64,000 bases of DNA from Bryopsis sp. KO-2023. Lineage: Eukaryota > Chlorophyta > Ulvophyceae > Bryopsidales > Bryopsidaceae. Positions 32,232 through 45,168 of the stretch are shown piece by piece (the stretch's first letter is position 1; each line of letters starts with the position of its first letter). Position numbers and translations under genes: made by a program. The notes beneath the pieces are model-generated. The model was not told the DNA's origin. It did not search any database and saw nothing but the letters and a program-made list of their open reading frames with translations. Location: assembly GCA_030272585.1 (NCBI GenBank), contig BSYQ01000011.1:186001-250000 (forward strand), in the 5' to 3' direction.

Positions 32232-34046
32232 TTAACGCTGTTCCTGCGCTTGCGCTTGCTGGATAGCACGCTGCTCCTGCGCATGCGCTTGCTGCACTGC
32301 ACGATACCGGACACAGGGATCAAATGCGGCAGCCACCCTCTTGGACTTAAGGAATGGCAGATCCCGTGTGATGCCGGACACCTTGAGCTGCCGCTTCACA
32401 CACATGTTGCAGTGTGGCAACTTCTCGTGCTCAGCCGGGAACGAAGGGATTTCTTCGAACGTCGAGCGTGTCAGCTTCAACATATGGGCAGGTAGAGAGA
32501 ATGGGGAGACGGTGGCGATGGACTTGTTGTCCACTTCCGCGACTTTTTGGACCGCCGTGACGATGCGCCCCAGCATCGAGTATGCCAACCAATGAGCATC
32601 ACACACGAGGTGATACCCACAAGGAAGGACGGAATACTTCTTCTGCGTCAACCGCTGAGCACTTGCCTGCATTGGGCTTCTCCCGCACCAAATGCACATG
32701 GGCAACTCGTGAAAGTGCCGGTTGCCGCGGTAATTTTGCAAGGCTCGGTCCCTGGGGTTAGTATATTGGACCTTCGGCCATTTCTCTGACGCAGTGATGG
32801 GGTTGCAAGCCTCCTCGATATCCTCCCGTGACAGGTTCACTTCGCTGGGTGCAGCATCCACTTTGTCCTGAGCAGCCGCCCTTAGTCTTCTGAGCTTAAC
32901 CTTTTCTCGGAAAGCCCGAAGTGCTGCTTCTGTTGGAGCTAACTCCAACGGTGGATGGACCGCACGCTGAACCTCTGTCACCTGGCTTGGCCCTTCATCA
33001 TTTCTGATTTCTCCGTCCTCCAGTTCAGAACTAGGACCTTCGAGCCTAGGAGGTGGACTGCCGAAGTCAATTTCTTCGTTAAAATCCAAGTCCAAAAGCT
33101 CCTCCTCTCTCATGTCGAATAAGTCCTCCCCCGGTGCTATTGCGGTAGCCTCATCTCCGGGAGTCTGAACTGTTGGTGCTGGTTGTGAGGGTGCTGGAGT
33201 CTTTAATGCGGCAGCCTTTAACTTGAGTAACAAGTTGGCTCTTGCTGCATCTCCAGGCCTACGATCCCTCGGTGGCTCACCACCTTCATCGTCACCGTCC
33301 TCTCGCCTTCTCTTTCCGTGTGGATCTTCATCCCTACACGGCGAGCTTGGGCGTTTGTTTTTCCCTTTCCCCTTGCCCTTGCTTGAGCCTCCCGCATCAT
33401 CGTCCTTGGACGGTTCCAGATCAAGTGTTGCGTTTGACAACAGAACTTGGACTTGGCGATCCAGTTCTTCGCGTACCCGTGGTGCTGGTACCGGCGGGTT
33501 CAAACGCAGCATCTTGTCCGTTGTTTCGCTCTGCACTTGAAGTTTTTCAGAGCCGTCTCTGAGGGACTCTCCCAGCAAATCGATCTGCAGCTCTTGTTCT
33601 GCCAATTCCTTCTTAAGGTTGTTGGCTGCTGCACTCCACGCGGTTGCTACAGCTCGCTGCAGCGTTTCCTCTACCGCGGTAAATCGATCCACTATTCCCC
33701 CGAGAGCTTGTTTACGGAGGTCATTCTCACGATGGTTAGCCATCATGTGAGATTGGAACCGCTGCTTCTTCAGCTTCATGGCTTCCAATTTTTCCTCCAA
33801 GACCTTAGTCTTGTCCTCCGCTTCTTTCTTTTCCGCCTCCGCCTTATCCTTGGCTTTCTCCGCTGCCTCCTTCGCAGCCTCAGCTGCTTTCGTCCGGTCA
33901 CTCAACTCTGAGAGCTGCCGGGTTAAGGCCTCATTGTTCTGCAGCACTTCCTCTGCGGTCGACGTAAAGTGCTGCAGCTCCTCTTCTTTTTGAGCTACCT
34001 CCGCTTCCAACCTCGCAATAATTGCGGCGGGTGTGTCGGCAGCCAT
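32232..34046 (-). CDS. Third gene of element A: coiled coil plus RING-like finger
   Basis: 604 codons, downstream of pol and separated from it by a leader of about 450 bp. It starts MAADTPAAIIARLEAE. A long N-terminal coiled coil (about residues 8-190) with Ala/Lys/Glu heptads is followed by a basic KGKGKNKR patch and an acidic middle. The Cys/His module has CIWC near 451-454, C-x2-H-x2-C-x2-H-W near 476-486 and CNMC near 546-549. A Gln/Ala tail follows. It is nearly identical to the B copy at 58796. No membrane segment or signal peptide is seen. The conserved open frame in two copies argues that the protein is used by the element. Confidence 0.8.
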   Translation of the reverse strand: MAADTPAAIIARLEAEVAQKEEELQHFTSTAEEVLQNNEALTRQLSELSDRTKAAEAAKEAAEKAKDKAEAEKKEAEDKTKVLEEKLEAMKLKKQRFQSHMMANHRENDLRKQALGGIVDRFTAVEETLQRAVATAWSAAANNLKKELAEQELQIDLLGESLRDGSEKLQVQSETTDKMLRLNPPVPAPRVREELDRQVQVLLSNATLDLEPSKDDDAGGSSKGKGKGKNKRPSSPCRDEDPHGKRRREDGDDEGGEPPRDRRPGDAARANLLLKLKAAALKTPAPSQPAPTVQTPGDEATAIAPGEDLFDMREEELLDLDFNEEIDFGSPPPRLEGPSSELEDGEIRNDEGPSQVTEVQRAVHPPLELAPTEAALRAFREKVKLRRLRAAAQDKVDAAPSEVNLSREDIEEACNPITASEKWPKVQYTNPRDRALQNYRGNRHFHELPMCIWCGRSPMQASAQRLTQKKYSVLPCGYHLVCDAHWLAYSMLGRIVTAVQKVAEVDNKSIATVSPFSLPAHMLKLTRSTFEEIPSFPAEHEKLPHCNMCVKRQLKVSGITRDLPFLKSKRVAAAFDPCVRYRAVQQAHAQEQRAIQQAQAQEQR

Positions 34047-34496
34047 TATGTTTATCGGAAAGAAAGAAATAACAACGGTTTGTGCGTCTTTAGACTTTTT
34101 TTTTACTCAGGAGCTCGCTCCGTTTACACAAACACTAGGGCAAAATGGTTCGAGGGCTGCGCTTATAAGGCTGGGTGACTCGTACACTTTCCTCGTTGGG
34201 TTATTGGGGTGAGACACCAACGTTTCGCTCGGTTGGAGTCTCGTCAAGACCACCTCAACACGTCACTTGATAGGGGTTTTCTCGGAACAACCACACTATC
34301 TCGAATGTGACATCGTTTGCCCGGTTTCTAAAGTACTACTGAAGCTACACTTACTGCGCCAGCCAAATAACTTAGGCACCTAACGCATTAAAGATAAAGA
34401 GTTGGTTTGGAAGTCGACAGAGTTTTTCTAAGGTATCCTTTTTCGCGCCCCCTTGCAATAAGGAGTTCCACCTTAGCCATCAAACACTCTGTTTCC

Positions 34497-37400
34497 CTAT
34501 TCTCTTCCTTTCTGCAACTCTTTTCTTTCTTTCTCTTTAAATGCGCGAAGTATATCTGGTGCGTTAACCAGATTAGCTTCAGGTTCCCAAGTAGCGTCAA
34601 GTAGATCGTATCCTTTCCACAGCACTAGGTATTCGCGATTGCGTTTACCTCTAGCCCTTAGGATATTTTCGACCTCATACTCTACTTCGCTACCAATCAA
34701 CTCTCCTTCTGGAGGTTGTATCTGCCTGCTGTTATCACTCGAAGCGTGATAACGCTTGAACTTAGAAACATGAAACACTGGGTGAATGAGCCATGTTTCC
34801 GGAAGTTGAACTCTGTAAGCCACCTTTGATATTTTCTCCACAATTTCAAAGGGACCCACAAATCGACGGCGCAGTTTGGGACTCACTTTGTTCAAAGCAG
34901 CCAACGGAATAAAACGACTTTTTATCAGGACTTTATCCCCTTTCTCAAAAGCAATATCTTTCCTCTTTTTGTTTGCACTCACACACATTCTGTGTTGTGC
35001 TCTCGAGTAATATGCTTTTGCGGTATCTAAGTCCTGTGCCATCCGTGCTACCATAGTCTTAACTGCTTCCACTTGAAATTGCGTTGCCGTCCCACCAATG
35101 TTTGGTGTTTCTGGATGGTACCCATACATCAAGTATGCAGGTGCGAACCCTGTACTCGCATTCACTGCATTGTTTGCTGCAAACTCTGCTGTAGGTAAAT
35201 ACTCAACCCACTTATGGGGATACCTCTCAGCATATGGCCTTAAGAAATTTTCCAGAGTACGTATGGTAACCTCACTCTGCCCATCCGTTTGAGGGTGGTA
35301 AGCTGTACTCATACGAATCTCTGTACCCAGAGCTTTAAAAAGCGTCTGCCAGAACTTGCTGGTAAAGCGAGGGTCTCTATCAGACACAATCACTTTAGGT
35401 AGGCCATGGTTGCGGTAAACATGTTCGATAAAAAGTTGGGCGTATCCTGCAGCGGTAATCTCTTTAGTACATGGGGCGAAATGCACAAACTTGGTAAGTC
35501 TATCGACAAAGACAGCTACAGCACTAAACCCATTGGATGCTGGTAGATCTGTCACCAAGTCAGTGGTAATTTGCTCCCACTTCCGCTCAGGTATTGGCAG
35601 GGGTTGAAGTAAGCCCATAGGCTTCTGTGTGTCAGCCTTTATTTGTTGGCACACAGGGCATTCGCGCACAAATGCCTTCAACTCATTCATCCACCCCTTC
35701 CACCAATATCGCCGCGCTAGGATTTCTCCTGTTCGCGCTGGTCCTGTATGGCCTGCTGAAGGTGTCTCATGGCACTCCTTCATAATCTTATTGCGCTGGC
35801 CTTTAGGAACCACCACTTTCTCGACTAATCCTCTCTTTGGGACCGTCCAGAGTATTCCCTCTCTGAGGAAATATCCCTCAACTTCCTCGCCACTCTCAAG
35901 CTTCCGCAATATCTTCACCAAGGAGTTATCAGCTTGGAGGGCTTGTTTCCACTCGTCTTGGCTTGCTTGATGCACTTGCCAAGTGGAAATGTTCATCGCA
36001 GTTTCCACGGGCTTAGGAACACTGCGGGAGAGAGCATCTGCTAACACATTAGCCTTGCCTTTGATATAGGAGATCTTGGGGTTGATCGAAGTCAGGTACC
36101 CCGCCTCAAGCCATCTTGCTTGGGTTCTAGAAAGGTTCCTCTGCGACAGAATATGCGTCAGAGGTTGGTGGTCAGTGAACACTGTTACTCCACCCGCACA
36201 ACCTTCTAGATAATGTCTCCACTGCACCATCGCATAACATATTGCACACAACTCTTTGTCGTATGGTGCATAGTTAAGCTCGGCAGGCTTGAATCTACGT
36301 GAGAGGTAAGCTATTGGCTGTAGCCCCTCTCCGTGATCCTGTGTTAACACGGCACCGATGGCCTCATTCGACGCATCAGTGATCACAGTGTAAGGCAGTG
36401 ACGCATCTGGAAAAATAAGGACGGGAGCTTGACTTAGACGCTTTTTCAGTTCATTGAATGCGCCACGCTCAACCTGTCCCCATCTCCAGGGATGGTCTTT
36501 TTTCACTAAGTCATGGAGTGGTCCAGCAACATGTGCAAACTGGGGAATGAATTTCCTGTAATATGAAACCATTCCAAGGAAACTACGTACATCGCTAACA
36601 CTCTGTAGTTCCTTCCACTCCTTCACTGCCTTCACTTTTTGTTCCTGTGGTTCTAACCCACTTCCGCTAATGCGGTAGCCAAGATAGTCTACTGTTGCGA
36701 CAGCCAGCTCACTTTTACTTGCCTTAGCAAAAAGCTGATATTCTGCTAGTCGCGACAGGACTTTCTCTAAGTGTTCGGCATGCTGTTCCATGTTTTCAGA
36801 GAAGATGAGTATGTCATCAATAAAGACAACAACAAAATCATCTAAAAACTCTGTGAGTAGGTCTTGCACTAGAGTTTGGAATTGCGCTGGGCAATTGGTT
36901 AGCCCAAAAGGCGCTACCAAAAACTCAAAGTGACCGTATCTCGTGCGGAACGCTGTTTTATCTGTATCAGATGGCCTTACTGGAAATTGCCAATAGCCTG
37001 ATCGCAGATCTAACTTCGAGAACACTTTGGCTTTCTAACTTCGAGAACACTTTGGCTTTGAACACTCTATCCATCAATTCTTCTGGCAGGGGTAAAGGAT
37101 ATCGGTTTTTCACCGTCACCTTATTGATCCACCTGTAATCCACACACATCCTTAAGCCTCCATCCTTTTTCGGTACAAATAGGATTGGCGCGCCCCAAGG
37201 GGACTCGGATGGTTTGATTTTCTTCTGTTCCAGAAGGTAGTCCACTTGTGCTTTCACTTCATCCAGCTCTGCTGGTGAAAGCTTGTATATTGGACGATGG
37301 ATAGGTGTTGGATCCTCCAGGTCTATCTTAAACTCATGACCTTTTCTCTTCGGAGGGATCCCTGGGGGTAAATCACGAGGGAACACACCACGGTGTGTTT

Positions 37401-38262
37401 CTACCACCTTTTTAATTTCGGCAGGGGTGTCTGAACGAATAAGTTTGCCAATCTCATCCTCAGTGTTGAATGGCTGTGTTCGCTCTATTGCGTCAGGCAA
37501 TTCATGTTGGCCTAAAGCTTTCTCTTCAGACTCTTGCACTACAACCATGAATGCTGTCTCTGTTTTGAGATGACGCATCATTCTCTTAGCTGAACACTCA
37601 GTCACTGGCACTTCTTGCAGTATCGACTGTACTTTTCGTTCAGGTTCAATACTCTCTTGGGTTGGATGACGCAACGGGAGATGAAACACTTGGCTGTTTT
37701 TGCAAACTGAAATCTCATTCTGCTGAAAGTCTATGCGGGGGTTTTCTTTCTGCAACCAAGGCATGCCCAATATTAGGTCATAACCAAGGTCTGGGAACAG
37801 ATCCGCTTTCATTTTGCACTTCAGCCCTCCTATCTTTACTCGGAGGTTGTTACAACTGCCAGCCAGTTCTTTAATATCTCCGTTTGCCAACATTGCTCTC
37901 TTTGAGCTTGGTGTAATCGACAACCCGAGATCACGCGCTACCTTATCATTGATATAGTTTGCGGTACTTCCACAATCAATGAATGCATAAAGGTCCGTGG
38001 TCTTGATCCGTGCTTTTACTTCGTACCCTCTCACAGGCACTTCTTGAATTTTTAACAGAGGGCATGTGTCACCCTTGGTTGACGAAGTTGATCGAACTTC
38101 TGACACATTAACTCGCTCTGTGGTAGACTGCTGGGTTGTTTCTGACCCACTATCGTCTACGTCTGCAGGCAGGGACTCCTGTAGACTACTCTGTGACTCC
38201 AATGAGCCCACAGATTCACTAACAGAGGGAAGAGATGCAGATGACGCATGAGGCGCGTCCAT
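34497..38262 (-). pseudogene. Element A pol: protease, RT, RNase H, integrase, chromodomain
   Basis: Minus-strand pol in two open frames (36967-38262 and 34497-37025). The domain order is the same as in B: retropepsin with DCGS, RT with FIDD, RNase H with TDAS, integrase HHCC and D,D-35-E, chromodomain ending WKGYDLLDATWEPE. It is part of a broken copy; the frame is not continuous. Confidence 0.85.
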
Positions 38263-38519
38263 CTCATCCGGTGTGCTTTCCTTCTGTTCATTTTTCCAAT
38301 CGCAGTTGTCATGTGCCGATTGGGTAGATGTGGAGAGTGTCTCTGTTCTCTCTTCACGCGGTGTACTAGTCCGCTCCTCAGGTTTTCCGCTGTGAGTACT
38401 TTTAACCTTTTTCGAGGCACCTACTTTTGATCTATGCTTCCTACGCCGCCTACGAACTCTGTTTCGCTTACGACGTTTGCGTCGGCCAGGCTCAGACGAA
38501 GCAGTTTCCTGCCTGGCGG

Positions 38520-41100
38520 TCAGTTTAACATTTTTTTTACATCGGGGAGGTTTTTCACCTCCTCCAATCTAGGACATTGCCTCACAGGGTGACCCTTCTT
38601 TCCACAAAGATAACAATTATATCCCCCTCCCCCCTGGGGGTTCTGTCTTCCCTGATTGGCTTGTCCTCTTCCACGGTTCCCACCACCGCGTCCACGTCCA
38701 CCACCACCACGTCCTCCTCCTCGTCCTTGTTGCTGTTGCTGCTGCTGTTGTACTCCTGCGGCAGCTTGTGGTGGTGCTTGGGCTGGTGGTGTAGGGTTCT
38801 GCTGCTGCTGACCCTGATTCTGGCCTTTCTTCTTTCTTCCACCACGCCAGACTCCTTTCTTTTTCTGATTGGTCTGCCCTCCTTGGCCTTGTGTTCCAAC
38901 TCCAAGGGCTTCCAATCGTTCGGCGGATATGATGGCAGCCTCGACATCTCGAGGTACCGTTGCAGCGACTAACTTCTGAACTTCACTCTTAAGTCCATCC
39001 ACGAAGAGCAAATACTGGTGATCCTCTTCGAGGTCTGGAATCCTCAAGACTAACCGCTGAAACTCTTTTACAAACTGTTTCACGGTTCCAGTCTGCTTGA
39101 GTTTGTGGAGGTCACGCCACGCTTCATCTCGATCACTAGAGAATTCGAAAGCTGTAGCTAAGCCATCCATGAAGTCCATCCAGTCACGGAAGGGTGGTCT
39201 TTCACCTCGGTGAATTTTCAACTCTTGCATCGTTAACCAATCCGAGGCAGCCCCATAAAGGTTAGTGGCCATAATCGATTGCCACTGTGCTTCATGCACT
39301 CCGCAGGTTCTCAAGTACCGCGTCATGAGCACTTGCCATTTACGGGCTTTTGGTTCTCCACTTCCGTTAAATGCGCGAGGCATTTGCAACTTGACGGTGC
39401 TAGGCAACCACTGTCCTTGCCTAGGAGGTCCTGGGCCTGCTGGTCCAGCGCCACCTCCACCTCCACCTCCACCAGGAGGTCCACCGGGAGGTCCACCGCC
39501 TCCACCATCTCCACCGCCGCCACCACCTCCTCCGCCATCAGGCGCACCTGGAATACGGGAAGGTGGGCGGTTTCGTCTGTCGCGGTAATCATCACCGCCA
39601 TCATCATCTGGGTCGTCATCACCAGGGTCTCCAACGTTACCTCGCATACGAGGAACTCGACTGGGTCCACCAGTAGACTCATATGAACCAAGTGCAGCAA
39701 AGGGATTATTTTCTACCCTTGCTCCCAATGCACTTAACCCAAGTCCCAATCTTCCAGTACGTGTGGGGATCTGCATGGGTTCTTTTCCTTTCTCTTCTCT
39801 GACCTGTGCCTTAGCACGCTCAAGGTCAATTTGATATAACACTTCTGCTGAGGAGAGAACTCTTGGGTTAGTTCGTGTGGGTCTACGTGATCCATCGGCA
39901 GAGTCGGGTTCTGAGATGCGTACTCCAGGCTGAGCTCTTGTACTTGGAGGTATCAACTGAGGGAATGTGAAATCAGCGTCTGGTGCGCTGTCCACTGCAG
40001 TGCATGGTGGTGCTTCTGCAGCAACAATTTCACCCTCCTCGACCTGTACTGCTGGAGGAGCCGGTATTGTTGAGGTTCCTGCCCCAACCATTCCTACCGC
40101 GAAGCTCTGGTCTAGTGGCGGCCATGATGCAGCCAACTGCTTTACTGATTTCTTCGGCAGCGGCATCCCAAAGGCTGAGTCCTCAGGCTCAGGAGAAGTT
40201 GATTCTTCTCGCTCTGGTGATACTGCACGAGCATCACTTCCACTTTGGGCACTCTGACTTCCGCCACTCACATCCTCCATGCTTCGTTCCAGGCCAGATA
40301 ATCTTAAGGCAACCACATCAGCTGCATCTTGCTGCTGATCCCAGGTCTTGGATGCCTTTTTCTCCAAGGCAATCAAATCTTTTTGAATTGCTACTCTTGA
40401 GCTCTGCAAACGCTTCACCTCAGCACCTTGTTTGTGCAAGGACTCCCGAAACAATTCTAGAGTCCGTTCGACTTTTTCGTTGGAATCCGCAACAGTTCCT
40501 AATAAGCCTTCAATTCTCCGCCCTTGAACAAGGGATAACTCGGAGAGTTGTTTTAACTGAAGTGCTGATGCTTCAGTTGCTTCTTTTAGGTCAGCAAAAC
40601 GAGAGTCCGCTAGAATGTCTGCGGCATCCATTCTCCTCGTTATTGCGTCCACAGAAGCTTTGATCTCGGCTCTTTCTTTTCTATGATCGATATCTTGGCG
40701 TAATAGCCTCTGCTCGTATCGACTATGTTGAGCCGCTACTGACTCCAGCTTCTCCTGTTGCGACACCACCGCATGCTGTGTGGCCTCAACCTGTTGCGCA
40801 TGCTGGTGCTGTGTTTCCAGCGCCTGCCCGATCACCTCTGATGCGCCAGCCAGTTGGTTCGACACAGAGGCCTCAGTATGGGCTAGCCTCTGCCCCAGTG
40901 TCTGGTCAACTTGCTGCAGGTGACCCCTTAGCCCGTGGGCTAAATCGTCCACACGGTCATGGACCGCATCCACATCCTCTCTTAAGGCTTCCGCATCAGC
41001 TCCCATGTCTATGTCGACAGCTGCTTGCTGGACATTGTGGATGTTCTGGACGTTTATTTGTTGGTACACCACATTGGGTGCGTCAGGCAATTCCTCATCA
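38520..41100 (-). pseudogene. Element A gag
   Basis: Coiled-coil N-terminal half, acidic/Pro-rich middle, Gly-rich hinge, gag capsid domain (WLTMQELKIHRG), Gln-rich and RGG-rich stretch, and CCHC knuckle (CYLCGKKGHPVRQC). Nearly identical to the gag of B except at its beginning. Belongs to a broken copy. Confidence 0.8.
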
Positions 41101-41258
41101 TTCCTCATCAATTGGTTTCGGAGCGAGGCAAGAACTTTAAGTTCTTGAGATCGAAACTTGTGAACGTGGCGCAACAAACGTTTTTGTTTGTTTGTTTGGT
41201 AGCGAGAAACTCCAACCGTGGTTGTTGAGTACTCCCAAATAGTGGCTCCGAAACCAAT

Positions 41259-41681
41259 TGATAGTGAAGCTTGTGGGTGACGCAATAGTGGTCGGCTGTG
41301 TTGGTTGGATTCGTGATAACTTGCTGGCTAACGCAAGTATACTTGTGGGGTTTGTTGCTTTAGACAACTCTCTAGCTAGCGCGGTTGTGAACGCTACTAG
41401 AGCACTTAGGTTGGGAAGTGATTGCGTCAGGCAAACACTTAACACACACACACACACAAACACACACACAAGCGGGAACACACCAATCCCACGAATCCCG
41501 AGTTCTTACAAAGTAACTAAGAGTGTCAAAACAACGAGTGGGCCTCTTAAGTACCCCTAAGTGTAGTACGCTGACGCATGCCCCAAACTCTGGGTCTAAT
41601 CTGTCTTACTCGCGAACCCACATGCGTCAGCCACCCTCGGCTCTATCCCAAACTACCTCGTAGAGCGCTAAAAGACTAACA
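41259..41681 (-). repeat. Element A 5' LTR with adjacent primer-binding site
   Basis: 423 bp, matching the LTR at 31614. Two bases inside it, the sense strand reads TGGTTTCGGAGCC, the primer-binding site. Confidence 0.9.
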
Positions 41682-43535
41682 ACCACCACCAGATCGATTT
41701 CCACCCTGTGGCTGGCTTGATGGAGTTGAGGGATAAGAACCCCACCCGTAATACGGGTTACTCGCGGAAGGTGCTCCGTATTGATTTACGGATTGTCCCA
41801 AACTTGGTTGGGTGCCTGGTTGGTTTCCTGGTTGGTTTCCTGGTTGGGTACCAGGTTGGGTGTTCAGAGCCGGGATTGGATAGAAGACAGACAGCGGAAC
41901 TGTCGTCAGTGGTTGTGTTAACATGGATGTCGTTGGTGGTAATACACTCGTTACAGGGGCACTAAGTATGGGTCTGGCCGTGCCAAGTTGACCCGCTTGG
42001 CCGAATGGTGCGCCCATTGCCATCGTTTGTGGCGGCGCGGGACTCCATGCAGTCCGTGTTCTTGGGGATGTAAATAATCCCCAGGAAGATGGAGAACCTC
42101 CACCCACGGAGTCTGCGACAGTTGTCGATGGGCTGCGACCACCCAATCCTCCTAACGTGGTTAGACCAGTAAAAGTACTCAGATCCGGAACAGGTGGTAC
42201 CGGAAATGGGATACTGGTAAGAGGAGTGGATGACACAAAAGGAACGCTTGTGGCTGCAGCTGTCGTGGCCGGCAAAGTGACCGTGCCAGTTCCTGTTCCC
42301 ATCATACCCACTACAACTGGGTCCTGAGCCGGGACTCGAACTTTCTCCCGTTTTTTCCACGCACTCAGTGTTTCCTTGAACTTAGAATCAACATACTTGG
42401 ATAGGTTACTTTCCAAAGTCTGCTGTTTCTCTGTCGCGTCTGATAGAAATTTCTCCATCAGTTGCATCGACCTGTGTCCTCCTGCAGTGTCATCAGAACT
42501 CACACTGCCTCGTTCCGCTCTTCTTTGTTTGCGTTGTTCTTCGGCTTGGTGTAAGTCCCGCAACACTTTTAGGCTCTGGCTTACCAGGCCTGAGAGTGTA
42601 TCTAGCTGGCCTTGGTGGTCGACTTGCTCGCACCGAGACTCATCAGTAGTCCTAGCAAGGTTATCTTGCGTTGTCTGCTGTAGGCGCATACCTTCAGCAA
42701 CTTTTGTCAGAGAGGCTTGCAGAGCCAGAATTTGTTTCTCCCTGAGCGCATTGGTCTGATCAACAGCTTCCGCTTGGGTACGGGCTGATTCCTGCATCCG
42801 ATCGAGTCGCTCTTGCAGAATAGCCTCGTTATCATACTTACCCAACAGATTTCTGTCGATCCGCTCTGTGGACTTTATATTCTGTTCCAGCAATTTGTGC
42901 TGGTGGTCTAACAATTTCTGTTGTCTTTCTATAGACTCAGTATTGTGTTTGACCAGCTTCTGGGCCTCCTTCCTGACATAGAGCACGAACTGCTCATATT
43001 CCTCTTTCAGGTCGCCTTTTAAGGTCGACTCTGCACGCTGAACCTGCTCGTGAACTTGTCCTTCCAGGTTTTGTGCGACCTCTTGCACATTCGAGGAGAC
43101 AGCGGCATACACATGCTCAGCTGTGTCCCTAAGTTGTCCCTCGTCCACACCATGAACGTGCACCTCCTGCTGGTGGACGTTTATGTGCTGGTGTTCATGG
43201 TGAAGGATGTTGGTGACCTCTATTGTCGGGACGTCCTCCATATCCTCATCATACTCCTCGTCCCCGGACTCTTCCGACTCCTGTTCAGAGTCTAAGTCTG
43301 CGTCCGGTTCCTCAACCTGGTCGGGTACATGTCTGTCCCACTGCAAATCATGTATTTGCTGCGCTGGTGGGTGCACCACATCTGGATAGACCACGGGAAT
43401 AAGTTGGTTATCCACCACCTCTTCCTCCTCAGGAGGTGGAATAGGTGGTAACTGTGGCGGCGTCTGGCCGGACATGTTTTTGTTTGAATTTCCTGGAATT
43501 TTGGCGTAGTAGGAGTGTGTCCGGAAAGTTTCCAA
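41682..43535 (-). pseudogene. Element D gag, N-terminal part
   Basis: Minus-strand frame starting near 43535. A Pro/Glu-rich start and a very acidic stretch come first. A His-rich segment (HHEHQHINVHQQ) and a long coiled coil follow, then a Pro/Thr/Gly-rich region ending at the insertion point of element A. A short Gly-rich continuation lies beyond A at 31526-31613. The acidic-then-coiled-coil layout matches the gag of A/B and C. It is part of a broken fossil. Confidence 0.65.
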
Positions 43536-44217
43536 ACTTTCTGGTGACTTGGATGCTAACTCGTTACAGTTCCGATCGCAATCCTAGTCGCTATCTTTTC
43601 TTGAACCTTACTAGGTCAGAAATAGATAGAAGTGTTACACTTGACAACGTCGGGTGTTACTTTCCCGTTTGCGTTCTGTCAGCCGACTAGGTTAGTACCT
43701 TGGCCGGTGATTCAGTCTACGACTAACTGGTTTGGTCGTGACTCAGGCGGTGCGGTAACCGATTGCGCGCTGGAAAGAGTGACAATTAGTCACCTGCCAG
43801 AACGACTGTTTTTCGTGTTACTGGCAGAAGCGTCAGTCGACGGAAGTTGGTCGTTCCGGACGACGTTCTTTCCTACGCCGGTTCGCACTTTCGGTTATTC
43901 GCCTGCGCGTTTCGGGTTTACGCCGATCGTCGCTCTCCTGGCACTGTTGTAGTGCTTTCGCCTTGTTTTCCTTTAGATCTACAGATCTGTAGGTTTCCAG
44001 AAATTCGTTCACTGGACTCCGATTCTTTTGCGACTTCGCCTGACGTTTTCGAACGACGACGCGAGCACGTCGTTCGAAGGATAGCTCTCCTCGCGACCCC
44101 TGGAACACAGAGTTCCAGATCTGTGGGATTTAGTAATCCCTAGGGTCAGATCTTTTGGGGGGGGTTCGCGAGTTCTCCTGTGGAGTGCGCCTGGCCTCGT
44201 CCAGCTCCGAAACCAAA
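43536..44217 (-). other. Element D 5' leader with primer-binding site
   Basis: Untranslated leader between LTR and gag. At the LTR border the sense strand reads TTTGGTTTCGGAGCTGG, so the primer-binding site contains TGGTTTCGGAGC as in the other elements. No gene was seen. Confidence 0.6.
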
Positions 44218-44253
44218 TGATAAGGGGGTACAGGACCCCGAGACACAAGCACA

Positions 44254-44288
<35 letters not shown>

Positions 44289-44391
44289 TCACTGGGAAGA
44301 TTAATTTTTACAGGAGGGCCCCCTGCCCTATAAACCCTGTCGTACTCCCAATTGTACTACAACATCACCCTAAACCCGAGTTCGACTATCA
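44218..44391 (-). repeat. Element D 5' LTR
   Basis: 174 bp, same as 15037-15210 apart from microsatellite phase. Followed by GTTCT, the right target duplication. Confidence 0.9.
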
Positions 44392-44396
44392 GTTCT

Positions 44397-44606
44397 AATG
44401 GCCCCTTGGCCGTGTCCTAATGGACCCTAAGCTGAATGTGAGGCTCCAGGCCGAACTGAGGGTTGCCACCTCAGAGGCGGCCTGGCCCTTTCCCTTATTG
44501 TGTGGCTATGATGATGGTGAGCTGGTTCGGTCCGACTACTGTCAGGCCGAACCACGTGTTGGGTGAGTGGGCCGAACCGCGTGTCATACGACGGACGTTC
44601 GTATCA
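44397..44606 (-). repeat. Element C 3' LTR, proximal part
   Basis: Continues the LTR interrupted at 15036. It contains several GGCCGAA words and ends CGTTCGTATCA. The next bases on the plus strand, ACCACTCCCCCCCC, are the C polypurine tract in reverse. Confidence 0.85.
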
Positions 44607-45168
44607 ACCACTCCCCCCCCACGCAAGTACGCGCCTCGCGTACCCAAGTAACCGATTTTGGGGGGTTACACTCACACATACGCATAGACACACACAAAAC
44701 GCTTTTAAGGCATCCAACAAGCCTTTAGCTCTTAAGGGAGTCAATAATGTTCAACCTTCGCTGAAATTAAAAGAGTGTTCAAAAACTCTAAGCGAATTAT
44801 CCACAAAAATCAACCAAATGATAAGGCTGCCACTTGCAGGCCGAATCATGTATTGTAAACCAGCTAACTGTTTATACAAAGCAACCTATAAGGTCCAAAA
44901 TCAGATTCCCTTATAAGTATCCAGAAAGCAGGTGATTGACCCAGCCTGGCCAATCCACTGTATAAAAACCATTATATAAAAACCACTGGGGCAGAACTCA
45001 AAACAAAATAGCCCAGTCCTGGACCTGAATGTCCCTTATCAGAAAATAACACAAGAAAAACTCAGCCCAATCCAAGGGCTCCCACCATCTCACTGTAAAA
45101 CACACCCAGACATCCCTTCACCCTTCCTCCTTTTTTTTTTTTCTCTTGCGTTCCCGATCCCTGTTCGC
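44607..45168 (-). other. Element C 3' untranslated region
   Basis: No open frame of note. Contains a short CA-rich run and A/T-rich sequence between the third gene and the 3' LTR. Confidence 0.5.

Larger units (their letters stand above)
31614..41681 (-). mobile_element. Element A: Ty3/gypsy chromovirus, broken, inserted in gag of D
   Basis: 10,068 bp on the minus strand, with two 423-bp LTRs that look identical by eye. It is flanked by ACCAC (31609-31613, 41682-41686). In sense order: 5' LTR, primer-binding site TGGTTTCGGAGCC, gag, pol, third gene, G-rich polypurine tract, 3' LTR. It is a sister copy of element B, very close in sequence but in opposite orientation. Very young by LTR identity, yet broken, with about two or three breaks. 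Confidence 0.92.
15037..44391 (-). mobile_element. Element D: Ty3/gypsy chromovirus inserted in the LTR of C, broken and rearranged
   Basis: Bounded by two 174-bp LTRs (15037-15210 and 44218-44391) whose only visible differences are in the AC/AG microsatellite. It is flanked by the direct repeat GTTCT (15032-15036, 44392-44396). Sense strand is minus. Next to the right LTR is a primer-binding site TGGTTTCGGAGC; next to the left LTR is a G-rich polypurine tract. Its own parts are gag (41682-43535 and a piece at 31526-31613), a gag/protease block on the other strand (22081-23903), pol (18959-22084) and a third gene (16569-18338). Inserted in it are element A, a hAT transposon and a MITE. The nearly identical LTRs imply recent insertion. 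It is broken, with several breaks and internal rearrangement. Confidence 0.88.

Noticed and set aside
32232-34046. Third gene of A/B as an envelope gene
   Set aside because: No signal peptide, transmembrane segment or glycoprotein features; coiled coil and Cys/His module instead.
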